DNA of 64,000 nt, from contig JBAQPU010000034.1 in the NCBI GenBank assembly GCA_049306095.1, positions 1 through 64,000 of the forward strand. Direction: 5' to 3'. Under the pieces are notes generated by a model. That model saw nothing but the letters and a program-made list of their open reading frames with translations. It had not been told where the DNA came from and searched no databases. This stretch comes from UBA2336 sp049306095. GTDB taxonomy: Bacteria > Bacteroidota > Bacteroidia > Cytophagales > Cyclobacteriaceae. Shown one piece after another: positions 17,424-25,781 of the stretch. Within the stretch, counting starts at the first letter, position 1, and the number at the start of each line of letters is the position of its first letter. Both the position numbers and the translations under genes were made by a program.

Positions 17424-17764
17424 TATTTTGTATTCTTTTCCAACTCAATAAAATCTTCCCGTATCGGCATGAAGCAGTCGATTACCTTACATTCGGTTAT
17501 CGCTATTGCGGAATGCGGAGTATTGGACGGAATGCAAGCAGCCATTCCGGAAGTGAGTACCTTCTTCTCGCTTCCCAACGTAAATTCAAGCTCGCCTGAA
17601 ATCACGTGTGTCCACTGTTCGTGTGGGTGTTGATGCTCTGCTGCTACGGCACCTTTTTCAAGTGTAAAAAGCGCGAAGGTTAGATTTTGAGAATGATGAA
17701 TCGGCCCGGAAATTCCTTCCCAAACCTTAACGATTTTTTTAGTGCTGTAATCAATAAATGGCAT
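17423..17764 (-). CDS. Single-domain cupin protein
   Basis: 113 residues. Cupin motif 1 is 'EHQHPHEQWTHVISGELEFTLG' (metal ligands His-x-His-(x)-Glu and the G of the turn), motif 2 'IPSNTPHSAIA' (His). Binds a metal ion in a beta barrel; could be a dioxygenase, isomerase or binding protein. First gene of a two-gene unit with the GNAT enzyme. Confidence 0.82.
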   Translation of the reverse strand: MPFIDYSTKKIVKVWEGISGPIHHSQNLTFALFTLEKGAVAAEHQHPHEQWTHVISGELEFTLGSEKKVLTSGMAACIPSNTPHSAIAITECKVIDCFMPIREDFIELEKNTK

Positions 17765-17913
17765 AATCTTTATTTTTCGTTTGGGAAGGTATCAACAACT
17801 TTCTATAATCCCATTTTTAGCGTTCGACTTTATAAAATCGTCCTTCCTGCTTATAAAAACAGTCTTACTTTAGCTTTCCACAGCCGTTTCTTTGAGCAAA
17901 AAAAGAAACACGT

Positions 17914-19119
17914 ATGCAACAAGAACTCACAATCTCAATCCGCAGGTACGACCTCGACTGGCTCCGGTTTATTGCCATTGTTATCCTGCTGTTTTTCCAT
18001 ACCGGCATGTGGTTTAACCCCTGGGAATGGCATGTGAAAAACAACGAACTCAGTGAAAGCTTTCGTTACTGGATGATCTGGTCGCATTTCTGGCGGATGC
18101 CATTGTTGTTATTCATTTCAGGAGCCGGAACGTATATGGCGTTAGGAAAATTAACAACCGGGCAATTTGCTAAGGAGCGCTTCAAACGACTTTTTGTTCC
18201 TGTAGTATTTGGGATGTTTGTGGTGGTACCGCCCCAGATATACTATGAACACATTAAAGAGTATGATGGCTACTGGGATTTTTATAAAACGGTTTTCAAT
18301 TTTGTTCCCTACCCGGAAGGTAGCTTCAGTTGGCATCACCTGTGGTTTGTCGTGTATCTTTTAATCTATTCGCTGATCACCATTCCGCTACTTAGTTTTC
18401 TTCGGTCAGAAAAGTCAGAGAATTTCAAAAGCAAGGTATTCAAATGGATTTCCAGTCCGTCCAGATTGTTATTCATACCAGCTGTTATTATTCTGATCAC
18501 TCAAATTATTTTGCGTCCTTATTTTCCCGATGAAGAACATAACCTTACCGACCTCGGGTTTTTTGTTTTCTATTATTGCTTCTTCTTTTTTGGATTGATT
18601 TGTTATTCAAATCAGCATATCTGGACGGCCATTGGCAATAGCAGAAAACATTTGTTGGTGGCTGCTTTGTTTATATTGATTCCTTTTTACGGAACGTATT
18701 TTCATTTCCGGGAATTTTATCACTTGCCCTGGGATGACCGGACGGTTGAAATCATTTTTGATGTGACAGCAATTTTCCTAAGCTGGTTTACGCTGATCAC
18801 CATAATTGCCTTTGGTCAGCATTATTTAAACAAACCACACAAGTGGTTAAGCAAAATTAATGAAGGGCTGTATCCATTTTACATTTTACATCAAACAGTA
18901 ATTATTGCCATTGGGTATTATATCTGTCAATGGAACTGGAGTATTGCGGCTAAATTCTGGTCGATCAGTTTTTTGACACTCATTAGCTGTGTTGGATTCT
19001 ATTTGTTGGTCATCCGACCGTTTAACGTGATGCGGTTTTTGTTTGGGATGAAACCGATTAAAAATGCATCGGTTACAAAGGAGGAGCCGATTTCGATAGT
19101 AGTGGGAAGCAAAAATTAG
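17914..19119 (+). CDS. Membrane acyltransferase, family 3
   Basis: 401 residues with about ten membrane segments. The N-terminal 'RYDLDWLRFIAIVILLFFHTGMWF' has the catalytic-type histidine of acyltransferase family 3 (RxDxLRxxAixxvxxxH). 'FWRMPLLLFISGAGTYMAL' is the following conserved helix, and 'YPFYILHQTVIIAIGYYI' is the characteristic penultimate helix (YxxYxxHQ). These enzymes O-acylate sugars or lipids at the membrane, or in the OpgC case succinylate glucans. Substrate unknown; the neighbours do not help. Confidence 0.85.
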   Translation: MQQELTISIRRYDLDWLRFIAIVILLFFHTGMWFNPWEWHVKNNELSESFRYWMIWSHFWRMPLLLFISGAGTYMALGKLTTGQFAKERFKRLFVPVVFGMFVVVPPQIYYEHIKEYDGYWDFYKTVFNFVPYPEGSFSWHHLWFVVYLLIYSLITIPLLSFLRSEKSENFKSKVFKWISSPSRLLFIPAVIILITQIILRPYFPDEEHNLTDLGFFVFYYCFFFFGLICYSNQHIWTAIGNSRKHLLVAALFILIPFYGTYFHFREFYHLPWDDRTVEIIFDVTAIFLSWFTLITIIAFGQHYLNKPHKWLSKINEGLYPFYILHQTVIIAIGYYICQWNWSIAAKFWSISFLTLISCVGFYLLVIRPFNVMRFLFGMKPIKNASVTKEEPISIVVGSKN

Positions 19120-19123
19120 GATT

Positions 19124-19333
19124 TCAGGATTCGATTTCCCGAATTTCAAAATCCTTCCCTTTCCCAAACTTGATTAAATCTTTGAGGAGGTAGCGTTCAA
19201 GGGTGAATAAATCTTTCACTTTGAAATCATGATTAACCGTAATGTACTCCACTTCAAACTCGTGCGTTTCCCCATGATTCACGAGTTTGTATTTTTTACC
19301 TACACGCAGTACATCAAAGGAAAGACCAGCCAT
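19124..19333 (-). CDS. Small conserved-type hypothetical protein
   Basis: 69 residues, basic and beta-rich: 'LSFDVLRVGKKYKLVNHGETHEFEVEYI' followed by 'DFKVKDLFTLERYLLKDLIKFGKGKDFEIREIE'. No cysteines or membrane segments. It starts 3 nt after the rsmB-like gene stops, so it is probably co-transcribed; an RNA-related role would fit but is not shown. Confidence 0.65.
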   Translation of the reverse strand: MAGLSFDVLRVGKKYKLVNHGETHEFEVEYITVNHDFKVKDLFTLERYLLKDLIKFGKGKDFEIREIES

Positions 19334-19336
19334 GGG

Positions 19337-20527
19337 TTACGACTTACGAGTTAACCTGGCCATGTAAAACCCATCAAAGCCTTCACTCGGCCAGATTCGT
19401 TTTTCTTCATTCAATTCGAATGAGTCGTTTTCGGAAAGGAATTTTTTTACTTGCCCCTCATTCTCAGAAAATAGAACACTACAGGTTGCGTATACCAGTG
19501 TTCCACCGGGCTTCACCATCACACTGTATGACGAAAGAATTTCCTGTTGCGCTTTTTTAACATCGTCCACAAAAGCGGGGGAGAGCTTCCATTTGGCATC
19601 CGGATTTCTTTTAAGAACACCAATTCCCGAACACGGCACATCGAGCAACAATATATCAGCTGATTTTTCCATGCGCTTAATCACTTTCGATGAATCAATG
19701 AGCCTTGTTTCAACCGTGGACACGCCAGCCCTTCGTGCTCGTTTTTTCAGTTCATCAAGTTTCCATTGTTCAGTATCCATGGCAATAATGCGCCCCTTGC
19801 TTTGCGAGAGTGCTGCCAGGTGAAGTGTTTTTCCCCCACCGCCCGCGCAAGCATCAATAATTCGTGCACCCGGTTTGGGATTAACAAACTGACTGATTGC
19901 CTGTGAGCCGGCATCCTGTACTTCAAACAATCCTTCTTTAAACTCCGGAAGTTGAAAAACATTTTGACGTTCCTCCAGAATCAGCGCGTCTGGAAATCTC
20001 TTATCAATTTCAGTGAAGACTTCTCGCTCTTCCAGTTTTTGTTGGAGCTCTTGAACAGTTGTCTTTATGGTATTGACACGAAGAACAACTTTAGCTTCTT
20101 CATTCAACGCGGTGAGTTCAGCATCCCAGCGTTTACCTAATTCTTTTTCGCCCAACTCATCAAGCCAATCGGGAATAGACTCGTTGATTTTGCGTACCGG
20201 ATGATTTTGGGTGATCTTTTCTTTGAATTGTTTGTATGGAATACCTGAAAATTCTTTCCAGTCAGGAAGGTCGATATCGTGTGATGCGCACCAGGCAGCC
20301 AGCAGGGTCCAGAAGTCATCACCTTTTGCATTCGTTACACTTCTGAAAAAACGATACCAGCGAACGATGTCGTATGTAGTTTCGGCAATGAATTTACGAT
20401 CGCGAGCACCCCAGCGTGTATCTTTCTTCAGCGTCTTTTCAATAACCTTATCGGCATATTTCTTTTCAACAAAGATTTGCTCAAGTGATTCAACAACGGC
20501 AAAGCAGGTGGTTCGGTGAAGTCTCAT
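19337..20527 (-). CDS. RsmB/NOP2-type rRNA (cytosine-C5) methyltransferase
   Basis: SAM-dependent enzyme that methylates a cytosine in rRNA (RsmB modifies C967 of 16S rRNA). 396 residues. N-terminal NusB-like helical region, then 'VVLRVNTIKTTVQEL', 'FEVQDAGSQAI', SAM motif 'IIDACAGGGGKTLHLA', and the two cysteines of the m5C mechanism: 'LLLDVPCSGIGVLKRNPDAKW' and 'LVYATCSVLFSENE'. Which cytosine is modified cannot be told from sequence. First gene of a two-gene unit. Confidence 0.87.
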   Translation of the reverse strand: MRLHRTTCFAVVESLEQIFVEKKYADKVIEKTLKKDTRWGARDRKFIAETTYDIVRWYRFFRSVTNAKGDDFWTLLAAWCASHDIDLPDWKEFSGIPYKQFKEKITQNHPVRKINESIPDWLDELGEKELGKRWDAELTALNEEAKVVLRVNTIKTTVQELQQKLEEREVFTEIDKRFPDALILEERQNVFQLPEFKEGLFEVQDAGSQAISQFVNPKPGARIIDACAGGGGKTLHLAALSQSKGRIIAMDTEQWKLDELKKRARRAGVSTVETRLIDSSKVIKRMEKSADILLLDVPCSGIGVLKRNPDAKWKLSPAFVDDVKKAQQEILSSYSVMVKPGGTLVYATCSVLFSENEGQVKKFLSENDSFELNEEKRIWPSEGFDGFYMARLTRKS

Positions 20528-20538
20528 TCTTTATTATC

Positions 20539-20611
20539 CTGCCTGCGGTAGGCAGGCCGGGATCTCAAAAATTAATGCAATTATAAGGAGATGCCGGAAC
20601 AGGTTTGGCAT
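20539..20611. repeat. Composite palindromic element, copy 1
   Basis: Three stems in a row: CCTGCCT/AGGCAGG at 20539-20557, a GATCTC ... GAGATG stem spanning about 20562-20592, and ATGCCGGA/TTTGGCAT with loop ACAGG at 20591-20611 (two G-U pairs). The same order recurs at 21126-21188, so this is a defined repeat, not chance. Lies between the rRNA methyltransferase start and the NTF2-like stop. Confidence 0.7.
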
Positions 20612-20631
20612 GGATCGCTTGAATAATTCAT

Positions 20632-21087
20632 TTATTGTTTGCGCATATAATCCGCCAACAATTTTCGTGTTTGATTTTGCAGTTTATTCTTAAAAAAGGA
20701 AGTATACCCTAACCATAACCCTGAAAGGCCCAATGCTTGTCGTGACCAGGCCCATAAATTGAAGTGATCAGTATGTCGAATGATTTTCCCATCCTTAAAC
20801 TCAAAATGTGCAGCAATTTTATTGTGAACGTTTCTTCCTGTTTTCCCGAAAACATAAAATGCTTCCCAGTGTGCGGAATTATTTGTGATACCACTGAACA
20901 CCACCTTCAATTTTCCTTCCGAGCGTTCAATCAGCATTTTCCACATGGTGCGGGCTTCATTGCCTTTTAAGGTGCCAAAAGCCGGGTCACTGAATTCAAT
21001 TTCATCATGGTAACACGCGGCCATGCGGTTGTAATCGTGGTTGGCAAAGGCGGTGTAGAATTCGGTGATGAGGGAAGAGTTATTCAT
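20632..21087 (-). CDS. NTF2/SnoaL-like protein
   Basis: 151 residues. The NTF2 cone fold is indicated by 'LITEFYTAFANHDYNRMAACYHDEIEFSDPAFGTLKG', 'SAHWEAFYVFGKTGRNVHNKIAAHFEFKDGKIIRHTDHFNLWAW'. This is the SnoaL-like branch, comprising small isomerase/cyclase-like or ligand-binding proteins. A C-terminal hydrophobic then basic stretch follows ('LGLSGLWLGYTSFF'). No catalytic assignment. The gene is bracketed on both sides by copies of the same composite palindrome in the same orientation. Confidence 0.78.
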   Translation of the reverse strand: MNNSSLITEFYTAFANHDYNRMAACYHDEIEFSDPAFGTLKGNEARTMWKMLIERSEGKLKVVFSGITNNSAHWEAFYVFGKTGRNVHNKIAAHFEFKDGKIIRHTDHFNLWAWSRQALGLSGLWLGYTSFFKNKLQNQTRKLLADYMRKQ

Positions 21088-21125
21088 TTCACAAAACTAA
21101 TCAAATACAATGATTCCTGGCCTTG

Positions 21126-21188
21126 TGCCTACCTGCGGTAGGCAGGCCGGGATCTCACACGGTTGAGATGCCGGAACAGGTCCGGCAT
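21126..21188. repeat. Composite palindromic element, copy 2
   Basis: TGCCTACC/GGTAGGCA with a 3-nt loop (21126-21144), GATCTCA ... TGAGAT (21151-21169), and ATGCCGGA (21168-21175), loop ACAGG, TCCGGCAT (21181-21188). Same layout and orientation as copy 1 at 20539. Confidence 0.75.
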
Positions 21189-21194
21189 GGACCA

Positions 21195-22526
21195 TTAAAA
21201 CAACTCAGCCTGGTCTTTCTTCTCTTGGTTAGTTGTCTCTGAATACAGTGGCGTCTTATTCAGGTTTTTTGAAATGTGCGACTCATCTGTATAAATACCC
21301 CGTTGCGAGGCGTCCGATAAAGTTTTAGTAGCCTCAGCCTCCAGTTCGCGGTTGCTGATCTGCTTGGCACGTTTATCCGTTGGCGGATTCAGTTTTTCGT
21401 TCCGTTCGAATTCAACAGCCTTTTCAAGAATATCTTTTGGCAAATCGGCTTCGCTGCGATACACCAGTTCAAAAAACTGTTTCGCGAAGAAACCGTCAAT
21501 CTGAATTCTGCGTTTGGAAAGGTGTACGAACTTTCCTATCACACGGCAAATGTTTTCGCGTTCTTCCGGGCTCAGCGATTCGGCAAATTCGTAATCTTCG
21601 ATTTTCCGTAAAGCCAGAATAACTGGTTCCAGTGCTTCAGTTGAAATAACATACACGGTGTAGTCGCTTAGTCTGAATTCAAATTGCTCCAGTACCTCTA
21701 ACGTATTGGTGGGAACCACCAAAAAAATCTCTCTGCGCACACCTTCTTCTTTCACATACTTGCTTACACTTTCGGCTTGATTGCGGATGTAAAGGGGGAA
21801 GTTATTGAGGTCTTCATTTAACGGACTCTTCGCATCAAAAATCACGAACTCATCATTGATTTTTAGGGTGTTATCCGGTTTACCTTTAAAGGGAACCGCT
21901 TCCAGGTATTCAACTCCGTGACGGTTGCAGATGGTTTTCATTCGGCCTTTCACATTCACTTCGTGGTTCGACCAGGTTTGTTTTTGTTTTAACAGGCGAT
22001 CGATCTCACGCTGATGTTGCTCTTCTTTTTCTTTATTTCTTTCCTGCTGGGTGCGGTTCACAATCACATTCAAATTATTAATTGAATGTTCATGTTGCCT
22101 TTTCCGTTCTTCTTCAGTGCTTTTGTATTTTGTGATTTCTTCACGCAATGAATTCAGTTCATGTTCGCGCGATTCCAGCTTCTGTTTTGCGATCAACAGT
22201 TCATCCGAAAGCTCTCTTCCGCGCTTTAAATAATTATCGTTTTTGCTTTCCAGGGAAGATTTTTCTGTGAGCCATGAATCTTTTTCTGCCCGAAGAATTT
22301 TCATGTCCATCAAAGAAGCCTCGAGCGATTTATTTTTATTCCGTTCAATCTCCAGTTCATGATTCAGCTTGGAAGAAATATCCGCTCCGCTGATCAATTT
22401 CTGTAAATCAGCACTTGCATCAATCAAGAGTGTTCTTACTGCGTTCCAACGAAAAAGCCTGTCCCAAAAAGTGAAGGACTTCAGGTCATTAAAAAGTTTT
22501 TTGATGTTATCAGATCCTGTTTCCAT
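21195..22526 (-). CDS. Coiled-coil protein with a PD-(D/E)xK-like nuclease domain
   Basis: 443 residues. A hydrophobic or amphipathic start is followed by a long coiled coil (about residues 50-190, rich in E/K/L and Q). The middle holds 'FKGKPDNTLKINDEFVIFDAKSPLNEDL' at about 214-240, where P-D, then D-x-K, spaced by a strand, has the form of the PD-(D/E)xK nuclease core. The arrangement (membrane-proximal coiled coil then nuclease-like fold) recalls RmuC, but the sequence does not carry RmuC's usual motifs and the tail ('KLNPPTDKRAKQISNRELEAEATK') is different. A role in DNA repair or restriction is an inference. It sits next to the composite palindromes. Confidence 0.6.
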   Translation of the reverse strand: METGSDNIKKLFNDLKSFTFWDRLFRWNAVRTLLIDASADLQKLISGADISSKLNHELEIERNKNKSLEASLMDMKILRAEKDSWLTEKSSLESKNDNYLKRGRELSDELLIAKQKLESREHELNSLREEITKYKSTEEERKRQHEHSINNLNVIVNRTQQERNKEKEEQHQREIDRLLKQKQTWSNHEVNVKGRMKTICNRHGVEYLEAVPFKGKPDNTLKINDEFVIFDAKSPLNEDLNNFPLYIRNQAESVSKYVKEEGVRREIFLVVPTNTLEVLEQFEFRLSDYTVYVISTEALEPVILALRKIEDYEFAESLSPEERENICRVIGKFVHLSKRRIQIDGFFAKQFFELVYRSEADLPKDILEKAVEFERNEKLNPPTDKRAKQISNRELEAEATKTLSDASQRGIYTDESHISKNLNKTPLYSETTNQEKKDQAELF

Positions 22527-22608
22527 TCTGTAAAGTTAATGTAAATATGCCTTAGCGTAACAAGGATACGCCATTGATGGTGACAGCCTGTGTCTCAATT
22601 AGAGCGCC

Positions 22609-22641
22609 AGGTGTCCTACACCTTCAAGGTGTAGGACACCT
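22609..22641. repeat. Perfect palindrome upstream of rocD
   Basis: AGGTGTCCTACACC (22609-22622) and GGTGTAGGACACCT (22628-22641) around TTCAA: 14 perfect pairs. Between the divergent nuclease-like gene and rocD. A very stable hairpin; could be a dispersed repeat. Confidence 0.7.
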
Positions 22642-22683
22642 CAGCAGAATTGGGTACCTTTATACCCTCAAAATCAGAAGTTT

Positions 22684-23922
22684 ATGATCGATACAATCAC
22701 ATCAAGCCAGGAGGCAATTGCGTTGGAAGACAAGTTTGGCGCTCATAATTATCACCCGCTGCCGGTGGTGTTGAGCAAGGGTGAGGGTGTTTTCCTGTGG
22801 GATGTGGAAGGAAAGAAGTATTTCGATTTTTTATCGGCTTACAGTGCAGTCAACCAGGGGCATTGCCATCCAAGAATCATCAACGCACTAATCGAACAGG
22901 CAAAGGAACTGACGTTGACCTCACGGGCTTTCTATAATGACAAACTGGGTGTTGCAGAAAAATATATTTGCGAAACATTCAGCTATCAGAAAGCACTGTT
23001 CATGAATAGCGGTGCGGAGGCTAATGAAACAGCCATTAAGCTTGCACGGAAGTGGGGCTATACGAAAAAAGGAATTCCTGATAACCAGGCGGTGATTGTT
23101 GCAGTGAAGAAAAATTTTCACGGACGCACAACTTCGATTATTTCTGCTTCTACCGATCAGGATTCAAGAAAAGGTTTTGGGCCGTTTATGCCCGGATTTG
23201 AAATTGTGGAGTATGATAGCATTCCTGCATTGGAGAAAGCACTAGCTAATCCGAATGTTTGCGGCTTATGGATTGAGCCGATACAAGGCGAAGCCGGTGT
23301 GTATGTTCCGCAAGAAGGTTATTTAAAAGCCGCAGAGAAATTATGCCGTCAGCATAACGTGTTGTTGATGATGGACGAAATCCAAACCGGTATTGCGCGT
23401 ACCGGAAAGATGCTCGCATCGGATCATGAAAATGTTCGTCCCGATTTATTGATTTTAGGAAAAGCATTATCGGGTGGCGTGCTTCCAATTTCCGTTGTAT
23501 TGGCAGATGATCACATCATGTTGGTGATTAAACCTGGTGAGCATGGTTCTACTTTTGGAGGTAATCCATTGGCTGCTGCTGTTTGCATGGAGGCGTTGCA
23601 AGTGGTAAAGGATGAAAAGCTGGCCGCGAATGCTGAAAAACTTGGTGTTGTTTTCCGTGATCGGATGAAAGCACTGATGACCAAAACAAAACTGATTACA
23701 CTGGTTCGTGGAAAAGGTTTGTTAAATGCAATTGTTATTAACGATACTCCGGAAAGCAAAACCGCCTGGAACTTGTGTGAAGTATTTGCCAAGAATGGTT
23801 TGTTAGCAAAACCTACGCACGGAAATATTATTCGATTAGCACCTCCTGTGGTAATTACAGAGGAACAAATTCACGAATGCTGTGATATTATTGAGAAATG
23901 TGTGCTTAGTTTCAAGTTTTAA
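22684..23922 (+). CDS. rocD: Ornithine aminotransferase
   Basis: PLP enzyme converting ornithine and 2-oxoglutarate to glutamate semialdehyde and glutamate, for arginine breakdown or proline synthesis. 412 residues. Start 'EDKFGAHNYHPLPVVLSKGEG' and 'FLSAYSAVNQGHCHP' are diagnostic of OAT. 'MNSGAEANETAIKLARKWGY', 'FHGRTTSIISASTD', 'MMDEIQTGIARTG', PLP lysine in 'LLILGKALSGG', 'HGSTFGGNPLAAAV' follow. Single gene; the degenerate repeat downstream (23923-23974) separates it from the convergent glycosyltransferase. Confidence 0.93.
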   Translation: MIDTITSSQEAIALEDKFGAHNYHPLPVVLSKGEGVFLWDVEGKKYFDFLSAYSAVNQGHCHPRIINALIEQAKELTLTSRAFYNDKLGVAEKYICETFSYQKALFMNSGAEANETAIKLARKWGYTKKGIPDNQAVIVAVKKNFHGRTTSIISASTDQDSRKGFGPFMPGFEIVEYDSIPALEKALANPNVCGLWIEPIQGEAGVYVPQEGYLKAAEKLCRQHNVLLMMDEIQTGIARTGKMLASDHENVRPDLLILGKALSGGVLPISVVLADDHIMLVIKPGEHGSTFGGNPLAAAVCMEALQVVKDEKLAANAEKLGVVFRDRMKALMTKTKLITLVRGKGLLNAIVINDTPESKTAWNLCEVFAKNGLLAKPTHGNIIRLAPPVVITEEQIHECCDIIEKCVLSFKF

Positions 23923-23974
23923 AAATTTCAAGTTTAAAGCGGTCCAGTAGAAAACTTGAAACCTGAACTAGAAA

Positions 23975-25036
23975 TTATTTGATTTCATCAATCCTCCCAA
24001 TCACTCTTTCTGTAACCATTTCAGGCGTAATCCAATTCAAGCAGGCAAAATCGCCACGAAAGCACGTTTCTTTCCCGTAAACAGAACAGGGACGGCACGC
24101 TATATCAACCCTGCTGATTTGAACGATACTCTCTTCGCCTTTTCCGAAAGGGGCCCAGCCAACATCCGGGTGGGAGCCGCCCCAGATAGAAAGTACAGGC
24201 GTATTTACCATGGTAGCCAGGTGCATGGTGGAGGAATCGACACACACCATCAGGTCGAGGTGAGTCATCAAAGTAGTTTCCTGTGGTAATTTTAAGCGAC
24301 CGGCAACCATTACAATGTGCTCCGGAAACAACTGTTGAAGATCTTCAAAATATTTAATTTCCTCGTCACCACTTCCGTACAGAAAAAACTTCACCGGAAT
24401 CTTTTTGATCAGCGCATCAATCAGCTTGGGATAGTTAGCCGTAGGCCAGATCTTCGTTTTATGCCGGGCAAACGGTGCCAGGCCAATCCATTTTTCGTTT
24501 TTCTTCAATCCCTTCTTAACAAACCAACCCTCAACCAGTTTTTTTGATTCATCCGATGGAATCAGGTAAGGTGGCTTTAATAGCTGAAAACTGTAACCGG
24601 CTTTCTCAAAAACTTTTTGGTAACGCTCTACCTGGTGAGGAAGCGGCCTGGTTATTTTCTTTTCCTTTCGGCTAAATGCTTTTTTTTCTTTTCCTCCTTT
24701 GTCGAGGGCAAATACGGGTCTTCCAAAAACCTTGAAGAGATTACGAAGCACAATGGTGCGGATGTGGTTGTGTAAATCAATGACTACATCAAAATCCTTG
24801 GTAAGGAACAGGGCCCTGAAGAGTTGGCGTACGCCAAAAAAACCTGCAAACTTCTCATCAATATCCGCCTCGAACACCGTAACCCGATCGATGTTTTGAA
24901 AGAAGAAAGCAAATCGCGGTTGGGTAACCACCGTTACTTGTATGTGTTGATGTGCAGCCACCAGCGATCGTAAAACAGGCACCATCAGTGCCAAATCGCC
25001 CATGCCGGAAAACCGCAGAACCAGGATTTTTTTCAT
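23975..25036 (-). CDS. Glycosyltransferase family 9 (heptosyltransferase-like)
   Basis: 353 residues, GT-B fold. N-terminal 'ILVLRFSGMGDLALMVPVLRSL' is the family start. 'FDVVIDLHNHIRTIVLR' and 'WIGLAPFARHKTKIWPTANYPKLIDAL' match the nucleotide-sugar side, and 'HLDLMVCVDSSTMHLATMVNTPVLSIWGGSHPDVGWAPFG' is the conserved C-terminal ADP-heptose region. Likely adds a sugar to lipopolysaccharide core or another surface glycan at the cytoplasmic face. Exact donor and acceptor unknown. Confidence 0.85.
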   Translation of the reverse strand: MKKILVLRFSGMGDLALMVPVLRSLVAAHQHIQVTVVTQPRFAFFFQNIDRVTVFEADIDEKFAGFFGVRQLFRALFLTKDFDVVIDLHNHIRTIVLRNLFKVFGRPVFALDKGGKEKKAFSRKEKKITRPLPHQVERYQKVFEKAGYSFQLLKPPYLIPSDESKKLVEGWFVKKGLKKNEKWIGLAPFARHKTKIWPTANYPKLIDALIKKIPVKFFLYGSGDEEIKYFEDLQQLFPEHIVMVAGRLKLPQETTLMTHLDLMVCVDSSTMHLATMVNTPVLSIWGGSHPDVGWAPFGKGEESIVQISRVDIACRPCSVYGKETCFRGDFACLNWITPEMVTERVIGRIDEIK

Positions 25037-25229
25037 AGAAGAAATGTACTGTTTCTTTTGATAGCCTTGAGATTGGGCGATACGATACTATTTTGTTGTT
25101 TTTAAGGTAACAAGTTTAGCCTGACTTTCCAATACATCATATGACGCGGTGCTTCATGATGTTTTTTTTGGTAAAATTTTATTGCGGTGAAATATAACCT
25201 TCTCATTTTTACAAGAGCTACCTTCCGTT

Positions 25230-25781
25230 ATGTCTTCACATCATATTATACGCGAGGATCAGGAGCCGGCCCTCGTGATTATGAATACAGATGCCGTTCC
25301 GCATGAACGTATATTGGAGTTATTGGAGTGGAGCCCTACCATTATGGTTATCGAATCGTGTTTGGCAGCAGTGCTGGAGTGGGGCATTAAGGTTGATGTA
25401 GTTATTGCTCCGGAATCCAAAACCGGTGACTTGACCGCTACCTTGTTATACCAATTTCCGGTGAGAATACTTTCTGTTCAACACGAACACGAGGCACTTT
25501 CGACAGCACTTTATTTTCTGATTGACGCCAATCAAAAAGCGGTGAACATACTTTCACTTGAGCCCCTCGAAAAGTTTGAACCCTTTACAGCTCTCGATTT
25601 ATCAGTATTTCGATATGGAAAGCGATGGTCGTTTATCCGCCATGGCGTTTACGAAAAATGGCTGCCGGCCGGGAGAACAATTCATGTTTATCTCTCTGAT
25701 AAAAACTCATCACGAAAAACTCTAGACGATGGTATAATTACGATTAAGAGAGATGCAGGCTTTTGGGTAGCGGAGGAATAA
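25230..25781 (+). CDS. Thiamine pyrophosphokinase-like protein, degenerate
   Basis: 183 residues. The layout 'LVIMNTDAVPHERILELLEWSPTIMVIESCLAAVLEWGIKVDVVIAPES' resembles the N-terminal catalytic fold of thiamine pyrophosphokinase, where the family has a 'DGA' and 'GDxDS' pair for metal and substrate. Here those positions read 'ESC' and 'APES', so the catalytic aspartates seem lost. The second half ('GKRWSFIRHGVYEKWLPAGRTIHVY', 'DDGIITIKRDAGFWVAEE') recalls the C-terminal thiamine-binding beta sandwich. I infer a TPK relative with altered or lost activity; the match is by pattern only. Stop abuts that of the convergent hydrolase. Confidence 0.45.
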   Translation: MSSHHIIREDQEPALVIMNTDAVPHERILELLEWSPTIMVIESCLAAVLEWGIKVDVVIAPESKTGDLTATLLYQFPVRILSVQHEHEALSTALYFLIDANQKAVNILSLEPLEKFEPFTALDLSVFRYGKRWSFIRHGVYEKWLPAGRTIHVYLSDKNSSRKTLDDGIITIKRDAGFWVAEE

